Of a DNA stretch of 64,000 nucleotides, positions 1 to 13,900 are shown one piece after another. The position numbers and the translations under genes are program-made. The stretch covers positions 62,001 to 126,000 of the forward strand of contig JXTB01000301.1 of assembly GCA_002914805.1 (NCBI GenBank), given 5' to 3'. Every line of letters starts with the position of its first letter. Positions within the stretch are counted from its first letter, which is position 1. The notes under the pieces were generated by a model that saw only the letters and a list, made by a program, of their open reading frames with translations, ran no database searches and was not told where the DNA came from. The stretch comes from Parasponia andersonii. Lineage: Eukaryota > Streptophyta > Magnoliopsida > Rosales > Cannabaceae.

Positions 1-3000
1 ATATTTTATTTTGTCATTATTTTCAGTTATATTAGTGATTATCATCTGAAATTTAGGTACTCCTACCCAGAAAAGTCCACAGAAAACCAATACTTATTTA
101 TTATCTTATTTATATTGCTTATTTTATTTATCGTATTATGTCACCAGACATTTAAGCCGAATATTGCATACCTGAATAAATTTTATACATTCTCATTCAC
201 CTAAGGCATATGGTTATTGTTTTGCAGATGGCCTAGCCTCCAAAATGGTCAATTTTATTATTCATTTACGTTGAAGTCATTCATTCATCTATTCATACGC
301 ATTTGCTTAGCTGCATATTCATCTGACTTCCATATATTGATCTCGTTCATCTAAAGTCTGTACCAATACCGCCTAAGGAAGGCCTAGCCACCAAAGTAGT
401 CCATTTTATTACTAATTTATACTCGAGTCGATTATTCATCTGAAGTATTCATCTAAACATTTGCTTACCCGTATATTCACATATAAATACCATACGCTAA
501 GTCTTGCTCTATACTAGCATACCTAGTGTAATCCAGTGCTTGCACATACCAAATCCCGTCTCATATTAGCACCCCTAGCATGATTTAGTGGCTCGACTAA
601 CACTTGGCTATACATCACAACACAGCGAAACACTAACCTTGTCTTCTAATCCTATTTTTAGCTTGATTTACTAGATCTCTGCATACTAAGTGCAATATTT
701 GTGGAGGTTAAAAATCCGAGCATATCTTTACCCTCTTCAACTATATCCTTAATATATTAGATTTGAATTATTTGTAGATTTATATTTAAAATGTATTTCC
801 AAATCCATTCATTAATCTCCATATCCCTTTCCTTCCTTCTATTTCGCTCACTCTCTTACTTAAAACACTAACGAGCATAAGAAAATTAAACCTTCCATGC
901 ACCTTATTTCCCTCTTTACTCTCCATTTTCGACTACTTTATTCACAATTGCGTCCTCTTTGTCAAACCCCTTCCTCCTCAATCCTCTTCATGTCCATCAT
1001 CTAAATCATATCTATTTCTCTCCCATCTTTTCTTTTTTGTCTAATTTCTATTTTTAAGCTAGTCTCTTCAATTTAACCCTTTCCCAATAATTTGAAATAC
1101 ATATTATAAAGTCATGCCTTACATCCCTTTGTTTTCATCAGTTCTTGGATATTCATTTTCTAACTTTCACGTTGCTGAACTAAGAAATTGTCTTTCAAAA
1201 ATAAAAAGAAAAAAGGAATGACCAAGAAACCAAAAATAATGAGCATTTAAATAATAAAAATAAAAAGGCTAAAATACCACAAACATACCAAAAAAAAAAA
1301 AAGATTTATTTCTGTCATTTATCAACGATTTTCAATGTGAACGTTGCAATTTCTTTTAAAGTAAAATTTATATTTGTGGCTTTGGCAGCTACAGGAAGAG
1401 GAGATATAAAGGGAGTAGGGTGCCTTGATCTTGATCTTTTTGATTATCAAATTTGTCAAGTTTGTCCAATTAGTCCTTTTCTATCAAGCATGGGTGCTCT
1501 TATACTACTTGGAGGGGCTACATATGGCTCCTTTAAAAAAATAATAATAATAAAAATAAATAAATAAATAAAAGACTAGTTCCTCTAAAAATAATCGGTC
1601 AAAGGCCTCAAAGCTGAACACAATTCCCATATTAAACTCATTACATTAAGTTCTTTTTTTTTTTCGGTTAAAGGTTACCTATTAACCTTCATTCCAAACA
1701 AGTTTGTGTATGAAATACATTAAAATTTATAAAGCAAAAAACAAAAAATGATATAAGAATAGAGATCTCACGAAAATGGAAGAAGGACAAGGAATATTGA
1801 GCTGCGAAAATAAAGCTTTCGACGAGGCCGAAGGCAAATCATTAGAGAATTGCAAAGGTAAGATTGTAAGGTCAATTGACTTAGGATTTGGGGTCTTCAC
1901 ATCACTTATTAGATGAGATGTGAAAACGATTTCTTTTCCCATCCTTTTTCTGGCTGTTGCAAGCTATAATGGTGTCATCGAGCTCGAGCACAGGAGGAAC
2001 AAAATTACTAAATTTATATAATGAGGGTAAAACACGGATTTTGTTAAAGTTTGAAAATTTTAACTGATTAAATATAACGAATAATATGATAATTTGAATA
2101 AAATATATTTTTTTTAATTTCCAAGAACACAGGAGTTTTTCACTTTTTAAACACAAGATATTTAAATGATAGTTTCCTTAATTTGAAATTGGTGTGCGAT
2201 ATTAATTCAAGAATGCAATTATTAAATTAATTAAACAATTTTTTCTCGGTTTATAAAAAAAAAAAACAAAAAGTTTCTCCCCTCCCCATTTTGGGGGTAA
2301 AATTTTTGCAGGCCCGCCAATTTTTTCCCCTCCATTTTCTCTCGTGCAAAACAACCTACTTTTTCATTCTCTCGATTTTTCTCTCCTACCCTTTCTCTCA
2401 TCTCCTCTCCCTTTTCCATCTTACTAAACATAGCTGCAGTTTGCAGTCATGACCCGAATTACCAACCCTTCTTCCTACTCGACGATTTTAACAAAACTTA
2501 TGATCACTTCTAATTACAAGAAGTCTGTCCTTTATGGATAACCTCCCTCCCACATGTAGCTCCCCAAGTAAATTTGACCTCCCTGGCTAAAATTGTTTAC
2601 TCGCCTTTTCTCCGTCGTCAGTTGAAATTTCACGTCTAAAATGCTTTGCAATTTGCTTAGCATTTGCATGCAAAACAAAAATTTCTAAATCAAAAAAGTT
2701 TCACTAGAACAAAATGGTGTTTCGTTACAACCTGGAGGCCGGGGTTCTGTTCTAGTCTCGCTTTTTTACTATCATGCTCTAATAAATCAATTTTCGTAAT
2801 AAGACTCGAATTAAAATAAATAAACAAATAAAACCTAAATATTTCATTAGAGTTTGATCGAGTGCCATACTACACCTATATGTAATTAGGTTATTATGTT
2901 TGTGTGCGTGCATAGACATATATCTCGACAAAAACACGCATATATACACAACATGATGCGTGTCAAAGCCTGTAAGGTTGGATCGGCTAGAAGGAGCCAA

Positions 3001-4002
3001 TCAACTGGTGCTTTCGAAGAACAGCCATACTCTCCCGGAGAAAGATGGGCATCAAACACGAACAAGAATATAAAATTCTTGCGTTTTTTGAGAGGAAAAT
3101 CACTAGTCAAGACTGGGTAAGCAATAGCAAATGCCTTTATCACATGTTATTAATTAAACGTTCTCAGAAACAAACGCACACGCAGAACACTAAATATTGC
3201 TACTTTCCTGCTGGTCTAACCAGTAAGACGTATACTGACGAAGTTGCGACCGCTGAAAGCAAATTCTAGACCCATTATCTGTTCCTTCCTACACCCACAA
3301 CCAAACTTAGGAATTGACATTTATAGTATAGAAAAGCGAAATCGAAAACTTATCATACACTACTATGATTAATGATTGAGACTCCTATATCAGTAATCTT
3401 CCAAGTCTGTTAATGCAAATTTAATCACTGTTCTCATCATCATCTGCATGCAGAGTAAAGATCTGGTCAGAAACACACATTGTAGCTATAAGAAATCATA
3501 CTTAATAGTTACAGGTACTAAAGAATAGATAATGTAGCCTTGAGTATTTTGGTAAATATAACACGTTGTAGAGGAAAGTGGAACAATTTCATCTGCTAGT
3601 AGAATGTTTTAACACAAGTCCAATGTCTTTAGTGAGTATGAACAAGTGCAGGTGTACTGTGGGTATAGGGTATTCTATCCTTGGCAAAAGAGAGAATGAC
3701 AGAAGCCAAAAAAATACAAATGTAAAATAAAAATAAAATAAGAATAAAAGTAAAGGAAACAATGACTCGCTATTTCAGATAATCATGTCCTAACTTCTAA
3801 CAATATTAATGTTCCCTGCTAGATAATGACCAAAGGCAAAGTGAACACGGATGCTGCATTTCGTGCAGCCTTGGCAGAATCGAAGCTTTTAGCATAAAGA
3901 TTGAACAGCCTGAAATCCCGCAGAATGCCAACAAAAACAGAATCCAAGCTATAAGGCAAAATGCTAGCAAAAACAGAATCCAAGCTATAAGGTACTCATG
4001 AA
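1..4002. other. Gene-poor AT-rich flank
   Basis: No coding region with convincing codon structure, splice signals or family motifs is visible on either strand. The open frames here are short and low in complexity. Two diverged direct copies of a roughly 35-bp segment (around 231-265 and 383-417, both reading GCCTAGCC then CCAAA) suggest a decayed repeat. Positions 2270-2440 are a pyrimidine-rich tract ending in a TACTAAACATAGC-like motif, resembling the end of the MITE described at 28767. The right end (about 3800-4002) is probably the 3' untranslated region of the histone chaperone gene. Confidence 0.6.
3924..3992. repeat. 36-bp tandem duplication in a 3' UTR
   Basis: Two copies of a 36-bp unit lie head to tail, starting at 3924 and 3960 and differing at only a few bases. 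They sit just past the inferred stop codon of the minus-strand histone chaperone gene, so probably in its 3' UTR. Read on the minus strand in one frame, the unit gives a hydrophobic 12-residue repeat, but that frame does not join to the gene. Confidence 0.75.
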
Positions 4003-4880
4003 TCAAAGTATTTGACCAACTGAAACCAGAGAAGGCTTGTCATAAATACTGACCGTTTTATTGTAAATAAAAAAAAAAATGAAAGTATAAAAAGAATTTA
4101 CCCTCATTCGACTCTTCACTCTGGCTGTCATCACTGTCGCCGTTATCATTGTCCTCATCATCTTCATCATCTTCGTCATCGTCTGTATTTTCACCATCAT
4201 TTTCAACCGGTATTTTGGGCCTTGGAGGAGGTACAAAACTTGTTGTTGACCTTCTACGTGTGCTAGATACTATATTGCTCGTATCAATGCCCTCAAGTTC
4301 TTTTGCTCTTTCCTTTCTCTTTCTGACTTCCTTGATTTCTGATGATAAGAAATGAAAATGCATCAATCTTATAGACACCCCTTACGTGGCACAATAAGAA
4401 CTCACCCTCTTATTATTTGCAAAGTAATAACTTCTCCCTAAAATAATTAGAATGGAATTAGAAGCAACAGAAAATTTATTAAAAAACTTTGGTGGGAGGT
4501 ACAAATAACAGGCTATTGTCAACCGCAAACCATATCACTAGAGCAAACCAATTTAGTTGTGATAGATAGGAATCAGTCAATCCGAAAGCAAAAGGCAAAC
4601 ATTACAACTCTCAGGTGTCAGAGTTCTATACTTTGATTTTTGAGAGGATTCTACCCCAACCAGCAAGCTTAAACCTGGACTCTGAAGCCTTCTACACAGG
4701 ACATCATTGTTAAAGGTTAGACTGTGGTTACACCTAGGCAAAGTAAACTAGAATTCATCTTTTCCAAAGATGTCATTCCAGCTACGGTTTGATTAAATAT
4801 CCTAAACAAGTAAATAACCAAGCCTATACACATTACGGTTCCCCCCAAGCTATGATTAAATCTAGATGAGAACATTACTT

Positions 4881-4913
<33 letters not shown>

Positions 4914-7900
4914 CAAAAGTAGGTGGTCTAGATGACATAACCAAAAAAAAAAAAAGACGTTATCATTGGCAAAAGTTGAAGAGAAACAATGGATATCTTT
5001 GATGTATGTTCTTTTCAACAATGGAATATGCAATATAACGAGTGACATTAAAAGATCAAAACGTGTAGAAAGCAAGAAGAAAGAGGGTTCTACGTAGGGG
5101 CGGCAATTTAGGTTACAGCACAATAACACGACTTAAAACCTGCACAAAGTTAGCAAGTTTGGGTTTGTCTTAAACAGGTATATGTCAAAATAGGTTAACC
5201 CAATTAAACATCATTAAATAACATGTCAAAATCAAGTCAATCTATTAAACCCGAAATTGATCCGTTTAACACAGATTAAATTTTTTGAGACTTCGTATAT
5301 GTTGTTTTTGTTAAGACTTAAGATTTTCTTATTCTGTTTTATGCACTAAAAGTTGGAAGTTTTGTTATAATTTTAAACTTTGTATTGTATATTATCTTTA
5401 TTTGATTAATAATAGTTGATTGGTTACATTGGAAATGTCAAATAAGTTAATAGATTATATTATGTAATATTGAAATTTGAAAATGAGAAATAGGTTAACC
5501 TATTAAACTTAATAGGTTAATAGGTTATATCAGGTTGAACTAAAGAGACGTGTTTAACATTAGCATGTTAAATTTAGTTCAATTAATGAGCTAAACAGTA
5601 AGTGGGTTAGCAGGTCACATTAGATTAGATCCGACCAGAATGCAACCTATTTAAATAATTTCACATGTTAACTTTTTTATTTAATGTGTCATGTATTGCA
5701 AGGTCACCTCACAATACAATACGTTTGATGTCAGCTCACGTCTTGTAAGATGTAGCGAGCTGGTTATCTTGGTGTTCTACACCAGGGATCTTTGACAATG
5801 TCAGCAGGGGAACTTGGACACGAATCAGTCAAGGTGGTGGTCTTCGAGGTAAGCTTAAAGATTGCACATTATATAAAATCATTCTTATTCCCTTTATTTC
5901 TAGTTTCACAACTCGCGAAAACCCTCTCCCTACCCATAATTCTCCAAACCCTGGTGAAGGAGAGATGTACCCCAGGTTCTTGGGCTTGACACTAACAACT
6001 TTACTAACTCAATTACTTAGCAACATCCACAATGGACATTTGGTTTAAAACACTAAACTTCTCTATGGAACTTTGGATATATGTATAAATTAAAGAGCCA
6101 TCTGTTGAAAAGGAAAGATTCAATTTACTGAATATTGTTAATGATCATGTATTCCAAAATTAGATATTTTTAAATTTTGTTTCCTGGTTTTCTACCACTT
6201 TTGTCTCCATGTTCTCTGGCTGATTTTGTATCCATATTTTATGGGTGATTGTTCTATTTATACTCAGCCATTTACTTGTTTTATTTGTAATACAGAAAAG
6301 AATTTTCTTCTCTGGTAAATGCAACATGGTATCAAAGCAGATTTAAGCTCTTGGGAACCATTTTTTTCAGCCTTCATTGCTGAAACAGTACTATATTCTC
6401 CTTTGTTTTTGAAACCAGAAACAAAGTAATTTTTTTTGCACATTTTCATTGCTGATCAGCCATGTCTAATGTTTCCTCTGAATCAACTCCTTCTCCCACA
6501 ACCCAACCAACCAATTCTACAACCCAAGCCCCCAATAATATTGATTCTCACACTGTTCAGATCACCACTATTCGTCTTAATGACAACAACTTCTTACGTT
6601 GGTCCCAATCCATTCAGATGTACATTAGAGGGCATGATAAGATTGGGTACCTAACAGGAGATAAGAAGGCACTAGCACCAGAGGATCCATCGTACTCAAC
6701 CTAGGATGTAGAAAATTCTATGGTGATGACTTGGCTTGTGAACTCCATGGAAGAGAATATTGGTTGTAACTATATGTGTTACTCCACAACCAAAGAACTT
6801 TGGGACAATATAAATCAGATGTATTCTGATTTAGGAAATCAGTCCCAAGTATATGAGTTCACTTTGAAACTTGGTGAGGATCGGCAAGGGGACGACTCTA
6901 TCACCAAGTACTTCAGTTCATTGAAGCGTCTTTGGCAGGATTTGGATTTGTTCAATGATTATGCATGGAAATCCACTGAAGATGCCAATCACAACAAACA
7001 GACTATGGAGGCTCATCGCATTTACAAATTCCTTGCTGGTCTCAATGTGGAATTTGATGAAGTATAGGGACGCATCATTGGTAGATCTCCACTTTCTCAA
7101 ATCAATGAGGTGTTTGTTGAAGTTCAAAGAGAAGAAAGTCGCAGACATGTAATGTTAGGAAAGCAAACTGCGAGCAGACCAGTTGAGAGTTCTACCCTTG
7201 TTGTTGCTGAAACTGCTGCTAATAAAGCAGCCAACTTTCACTCAAGAAAAACCACGGGTCTAGTGCAACTACTGCAACAAACCACGCCACACTCAAGATG
7301 ACCAGCTTTCCAAATTTTTTTAGCACTTATTCACCATGTTTTGGCCTTGAAAAAATTAGAATTGCAGATGGTAGTTTCTCACCTATTACTGGGAAAGGTT
7401 TGATAAAACTATCCAAGAATGTTGATCTTAAATCAGTTCTCCATGTTCCTAAATTAGCCTGTAACCTTTTGTTTGTGAGTAAAATAACCAAAAAATCTAA
7501 CTGTCATGTAATTTTCTCTAGTTCTTACTTTGAATTTCAAGACCGGAACTCGGGGAAGATGATTGGCAGTACTAAAATGATTGATAGACTTTACTACTTT
7601 GCTGGTAACTTCTACAGTAACAAAAAGGCTCAGGGTCTTAGTAGTGTTAATTTTAATTCCGCTAATGAACAGATAATGCTTTGGCATTTATGGCTAGGAC
7701 ATCCTAGTTTTCCATATCTTAAATATTTGTTTCCTACTTTGTTTAAGGGCTTAGGTTGTTTATCATTTTATTGTAAAAGTTGTAGCTTATAAGAGTCATC
7801 GTACTACTTATTTGTCAAAACCTTACATTTCTTCAAAACGATTTTATTTGATACATAGCGATGTTTGGAGACCTTCGTGGTTCACAACTATCTCTAAGAA

Positions 7901-10900
7901 AAAGTGGTTTGTTACCTTTATAGATGATTATACCCGTTTGTGTTGGATTTATTTGATGAATGAAAAGTCTGAAGTTGAAAAACTTTTTAAAGAATTCTAT
8001 ACAATGGTTGAAATTCAGTTTCAAACAAAAATTAGCATTCTTCATACTGATAATGGAACCAAGTATTTTAATGACCTCTTGGGCAGTTTTTTGAAAGAAA
8101 AGAGTATACACCATCAATCTACTTGTGTAGATACCCTTCAATAAAATGGAATTGCTGAAAAAAAAAATAAACATTTACTTGAAGTAGCTCGTGCTATAAC
8201 GTTTTCAATGAATGTTCCAAAATATCTTTGGGAGAAGCTATTTTGACAGCCTCTTATTTGATTAACAGAATGCCTACACGTGTCTTAAACTATAGCACAC
8301 CATTAGAATGTTTCAAAAAAAAATTTCCCTTATCAAGGATATGCTCGGATTTACCTCTCAAAGTTTTTGGATACATTGTTTTTGTTTATATACCAAATAA
8401 TATGAGATCCAAACTTGATCCTCGAGCTAAAAAATGTGTTTTGATAGGGTATGCTTCTAAATAAAAAAGGATATAAGTGCTATAATCCCCAAACAAGAAA
8501 ACTTTATGTGAGTACTCTTTTTTTGAAAATAAACCTTACTTTCACAAAAATTATCTTCACGGGAGAATGAGGTGATAGAAGATAATTTTTTGGACTTTTC
8601 TCCCACTCCTCTACCAAAAATGATTTTAACTACTTCACCTCATCCTTCTATTATTCCAAAAATTCAAAGTAAGCAACAATGTGAAACAACTAATGAAAAT
8701 AGGAATCCTAGTCATGTAGTGCCAAACATTACTGTATCTGAAACAGGGGGAGAATCACTACAATCGGGACAAGAAATCCCAATACTGAGCCTCTGGTTTA
8801 TTCTCGGAAAAGATACCATCAAAAGAGTCAAAGTATGCCTACTCGTCTTGGAAATGATCAATCTTGACCTTCGGGAACTGGACTTCTAAATATCACAGGT
8901 AATTTTGTCCCTAACTCATCTTCAGATCCTGCTACTTTCCTTAACCAAGGACCATCCGACCTTGATATTCCTATAGCTATTAGGAAAGGAACCCAATCAT
9001 ACACCAAATATCCCGTTGCTAAATATCTTTCTTATAAAAAACTCTCTCATACTCATAGGCTTTTACCTCAAAAATCTCACACTTGTTTGTCCCAGGAAAC
9101 ATTCAAGAAGCTATAGATGATCCGATGGAAATTAGCAATAATAGAAGAAATGGATGCTCTTATAAAAAATAATATTTGGGAGATAATTGATTTACCTTAG
9201 GATAAAAGAGAAGTAAGCTGCAAGTGGATTTTCACTGTAAGCTGATGGTAGCATAAAGAGATATAAGGCAAGACTAGTAGTAAAAGGGTTTACTTAGACC
9301 TATGGGATTGATTATCAGGAAACCTTTGCTCCTGTAGCCAAAATAAACTCAATCAGAATCATATTATCTTTGGCTGTAAAGTTCAACTGGCCATTACATC
9401 AGTTAGATGTAAAAAATGCCTTTTTACATGGAGATCTTGAGGAGGAGGTTTTTATGAGTCTACCACATGGTTTCGAAAAACAATTAGGACCAAATAAAGT
9501 CTGCAAACTAAAAAAAAATCCTTATATAGTCTCAAACAGTCCCCAGAGCTTGGTTTGAGAGATTTGGGAAAGCTGTGAAGAGTTATGGTTATTGTCAGAG
9601 TCAAGCTGATCATACTATGTTCTACAAACACAATAGAGAAGGCAAGGTTGCAATCCTAATTGTCTATTTAGATGATATAATCTTGACAGGTGATGACAAT
9701 GAAGAACTGTAAAGACTGCAAAAAAGACTTGCAGATGACTTTGAGATAAAACATTTGGGTACTTTCTTGGAATGGAGATTGCTAGATCCAAAGAAGGTAT
9801 ATTTGTGAATTAACGTAAATATGTTCTTGATTTACTTGATGAGACAGGCTTACTAGGATGTAAACCAGCTGAGACACCCACTGAGCCTAACCTTAAGCTA
9901 CAACCTTCTAAAGCTGAAAAAGCAGTGAATAAAGAACAATATCAGTGACTTGTTGGAAGACTAATCTACTTGTCACATACATGTCCAGATATAGCATTTG
10001 CAGTCAGTATGGTTAGCCAATTCATGCATTCACCTGGACAAGATCACTTTGACATAGTCTATAGAATTCTTAGATACCTTAAGGGGACTCCTGGAAGGGG
10101 TCTACTATTCAAAAACCGTGGACATTTGCAAGTTGAAGCCTATACTGATGCTGATTGGGTTGGAAGTATTCTAGATAGACGATCAACTTCTGGTTACTAA
10201 ACGTTTGTTGGAGGCAACCTTGTCACATGGCGGAGTAAAAAGCAAAATGTGGTAGCAAGAAGCAGCACAGAGACAGAGTTTAGATCAATTGCTCATGGAA
10301 TTTGTGAGGAGTTATGGATTAAGAGATTATTGGAATAATTGAAGATCTCTAATCTGTTGCCGATGAAAGTGTACTGTGACAACAAAGCTGCTATTTTGAT
10401 TGCTCACAATCCAGTGCTTCATGACAGAACAAAGCACATGGAAGTGGACAAACACTTCATCAAGAAAAAGCTTGAAAACAGTTTAATCTGTATGCCACAC
10501 ATTCCTACTACTGAGCAAGTTGCAGATGTGCTTACAAAAGGACTTCCTATAAGGCAGTTTGAGAGACTAATTGGTAAGTTGGCTATAGAAGATATCTTCA
10601 AACCAGCTTGAGGGGGAGTGTTGAAAAGGAAAGATTCAATTTACTGAATATTGTTGGTGATCATGTATTCCAAAATCAGATTGTTTTAAATTTTGTTTCC
10701 TAGTTTTCTGCCACTTTTGTCTCCCTGTTTTCTGGCTGATGTTGTATCCATATTTTATGGATGATTGTTCTATTTATACTCAGCTATTTACATGTTTTAT
10801 TTGTAATACAAAAAAATATTTTCTTCTCTTGTAAATGCAACACCATCAACTAAATTAATACAAGTCTTGTCATGCTATGAAAACATTTATGACAACAGTA

Positions 10901-13900
10901 TGATATGTAAGCTAAATATAACTTAAGATCAATATAACCAAATAAAACGCTCAACTGACTTAGAATGAAACTAATGAAACACAACCTGAAATTTTTTTCA
11001 TAAATTCTTCTCAATGAATGGCATATAACCTGAAATATAGCGATAGAATGATGCTTATCTCCCAAGGAAAATATCAAATACAAGTTGCAAGTGATGTGAC
11101 AAGTGATGTTCAATAAGTCTTGGTCAAAGGGAATAAATTTAAAGACCCCCCTCAGACCTAGTCTTAGTATGAATAACGAATAATACAAGCTATCCAATTA
11201 TAGGAGTGCACAAGGGGCAGGTTTGGGTGTTTTTTTTGGATGTGTAGGGTTACTGCAAAAATATAAAAAGAACTTATGGATGAAAAACATTATGAGACAT
11301 GTTAGAAAATTAGTGTTACAGTTAATACATATATATATACACACACATATAAGAAACAGATAAGAATGTTAAACGTAAAGAAATACCAAAAGGTGAATGA
11401 GTTTTCTTTTTTTTTTCCTTCCCCCTTTTTTTTGGTTTCCACACTTTTATTAAATAATGTCTAATTTATTCGTTTTTAAGCATAACTAGTTACAAACAAT
11501 AGTGTCACATTGAATATAAAATCCAGGTGTCTTTTAAGATTATTTTCATGTTGACCGAGATTAGTCAACATTTCCAGATATTAAAAAAAGATTTGCACCG
11601 TTTTTTAGGTTCCAGAGACATAATCCCTAATCAAAGAGTACAGCCCAGTTGGGTTACCAAGAAAAATGCAAGACAAAAATGTAAATTATCTTAATATGAA
11701 TAGTTGATTTGCCCAAACATATTTTAATTCGTAAAACATTACATACATACTTCTCCAAGAAAAGGAAATAAAAGAAAGAAGATGAATAAAAACAATTTCC
11801 ATGTTATGAATTAAGTGAAAGATGGTCCAGTCTATAAGGAAAAGCTCAGTGGCAAGATATGCATTGTTTCTCCAATAGACCATGGTGGTTACTCAATTTT
11901 TTAATATTATTTTATTCTTCTGGTGTTCGTGTGTACTGTGAGAGGCAGTATTAACTTAAACGAAAACAGAAAAAAGATGTGCATAAAATTCATTCTAGTT
12001 TTGAATATCCTGTAAAACCAGCCTACTGCCCTATTTTCTTGCGTTGTATTCCAATCAAACCACTTTTACTATAGTCCACAGATGTCTCCAACCTACTCTT
12101 TTTTGTTTGTACTTTAACCCCCCTACCCAACCCAAAAAGAAAATGGTACCAAGGGACCTGGAAACCTAATATCACCATCCATGTGTCACCTACATCAATT
12201 TATAAATTTGAGTCTTTGACAGTACATTAAGATATCAAGACAGATATACGGCTCAAAACCCAGAATCTATTACCTTCTAAAATATGTATAACATGTAAAT
12301 TAGTAACCTTGTAGAGACGACAAATATTGAATAAGGAAACTCCAACAAACATAGAGTTACTTCGAATTCTAACCTTTTTCAGTGGGATTGGCAGTCAACC
12401 CTTCTTTAGATAGAATTTCCTCTAACTCCTTTACCAGATGAGCTTCGCGCTTGTTTTCAGGTACCTGCTTGACTTTCTTGTAAACTGAGGGAGGAACACT
12501 GTAAGGATGATAATTAATTCAAAAGGCAATATGGTTAACAAAAATGACAGCTCATGAACTCTAAGTCAAAGAAATAAAACCTCATCCCACATGCTTTGAT
12601 AACTGATTTTAGATGTTCCACACGTTTTCCATATGCAGGAGCTGAGACTACTTTCTTCTGCATTTTGGAAGAAAGAACTATAATCAGAGCTATATCATTT
12701 GATCAACTTTTATAAGTTGCAATACAAATATATACTAACCTTTGTGGATTTTTCAGCAGAAGATTGAGAATGATCATCCTCCGAGACAATTCCATTGTCT
12801 TCTGCATCACTATTGTCCTCTGTCAATGTTTCTGCAGCCTTTATCCTTTTCTTGCCAGAGATGTTCGTGTCCTTGGTAGGTTTTTTCCTTTTCTTGGACT
12901 CATTGGAGTCCTTTCCTTTAGTGACGGACTTCTTTCTAGGCTTGACTTGATCTTCATCTTCATCAGAATCAGAACTCTCTTCATTCCTGACCTTTTTAGC
13001 TACTTTTCTTGGAGAATCCTTCTTCTTAACAACCTTTTTCTTGGCATTGGTAGCTGGTTGAGAAGTTTCAGAAGAATTTAGTACCTGGTAAAAAATAAAC
13101 AAGACATCTTATTATACATGTTGCTTCCAGAATTCAATAATGAATCATAAACTGGTTCTACTCACCTCATCTACTTGATCCTTTATAAACTTCTTAAAGG
13201 GATCAAGAGAATACATTTCAAGTTCAAGATCTTCCTCTAAAAGCCGGCGAAGTCCAGCAAGAGTAATTTGCCTGAAAATGGAAATAAACAAGACGGTAAT
13301 GCAGGCTGATTCTATTTTCACAAGCCACATGAAAATCAAAACAACATAATAAATCCAACAGCACCACTATGTATCACCCAAAAAAAGGAAACAAAATGGG
13401 TGAAGGATCTGAGTTTAGACACTAGAAACAAAATAATGCAACAGAAAAATGAACGGACAACCAATTCAAAGAATGAAGAAACATACTCAGAATTATCTTT
13501 AAGGTACCCAGCTCTTTTCCTAAGGGCTGTTTTTATTGTTCCCTTGGTCAAATCCTTTTTCTCATTGACTCCTTTAGACTCCTCAGTTTCAAGTTTGGTT
13601 GTTTTCTTTCCAGTCAAAAGGCCCAGTACAGGTGAGTCATCCATTTTTTCGGCATCTTTAGAAATGGATTCCTTCACATCACTGTTTGACTCATGACCTT
13701 CAGGTGATTCACCTTGTTCGTTTCCTGCTACACTTTCAGCAGTCTCCACATTACTTCGTTTTTCCCCACTCTCCTCATAATTCTTTGAGTCATTGCCATC
13801 ATCAACACCTTCTAACAACTGCCATGAAAAATAGAATGAACAAAATAATCAAAGCACATACATTAGTCAAAAGTGAGTAAATTTTCAAACATCTGCAACA

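Larger units (their letters stand above)
6098..10847 (+). mobile_element. Ty1/copia LTR retrotransposon, decayed, with target duplication
   Basis: Complete-ended element at 6103-10842 flanked by the 5-bp duplication CCATC (6098-6102 and 10843-10847). Both LTRs are 224 bp and start TGTTG and end CAACA. A primer-binding site follows the 5' LTR and a purine tract precedes the 3' LTR. Domain order is gag, protease remnant, integrase, reverse transcriptase, RNase H, which is the copia order. The coding region is broken by many stops, frameshifts and at least one deletion, so it is not autonomous. It lies in intron 7 of the histone chaperone gene, in the opposite orientation. By eye the LTRs differ at about 17 of 224 positions, so the insertion is not recent. 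Confidence 0.95.

Noticed and set aside
1..700. Possible LTR or gypsy remnant at the left edge
   Set aside because: Only a loose direct repeat is visible; no LTR ends, primer site or coding motif.
3806..4006. Minus-strand frame with a repeated hydrophobic IAWILFLLAFC segment
   Set aside because: The repeat is the 36-bp DNA duplication in the 3' UTR. The frame does not join exon 8 in phase.
12764..13081. Plus-strand frame of 105 codons opposite the Lys/Ser-rich exon of the histone chaperone
   Set aside because: Complement of low-complexity Lys/Ser/Asp codons gives Phe/Leu-rich text; no independent gene signals.
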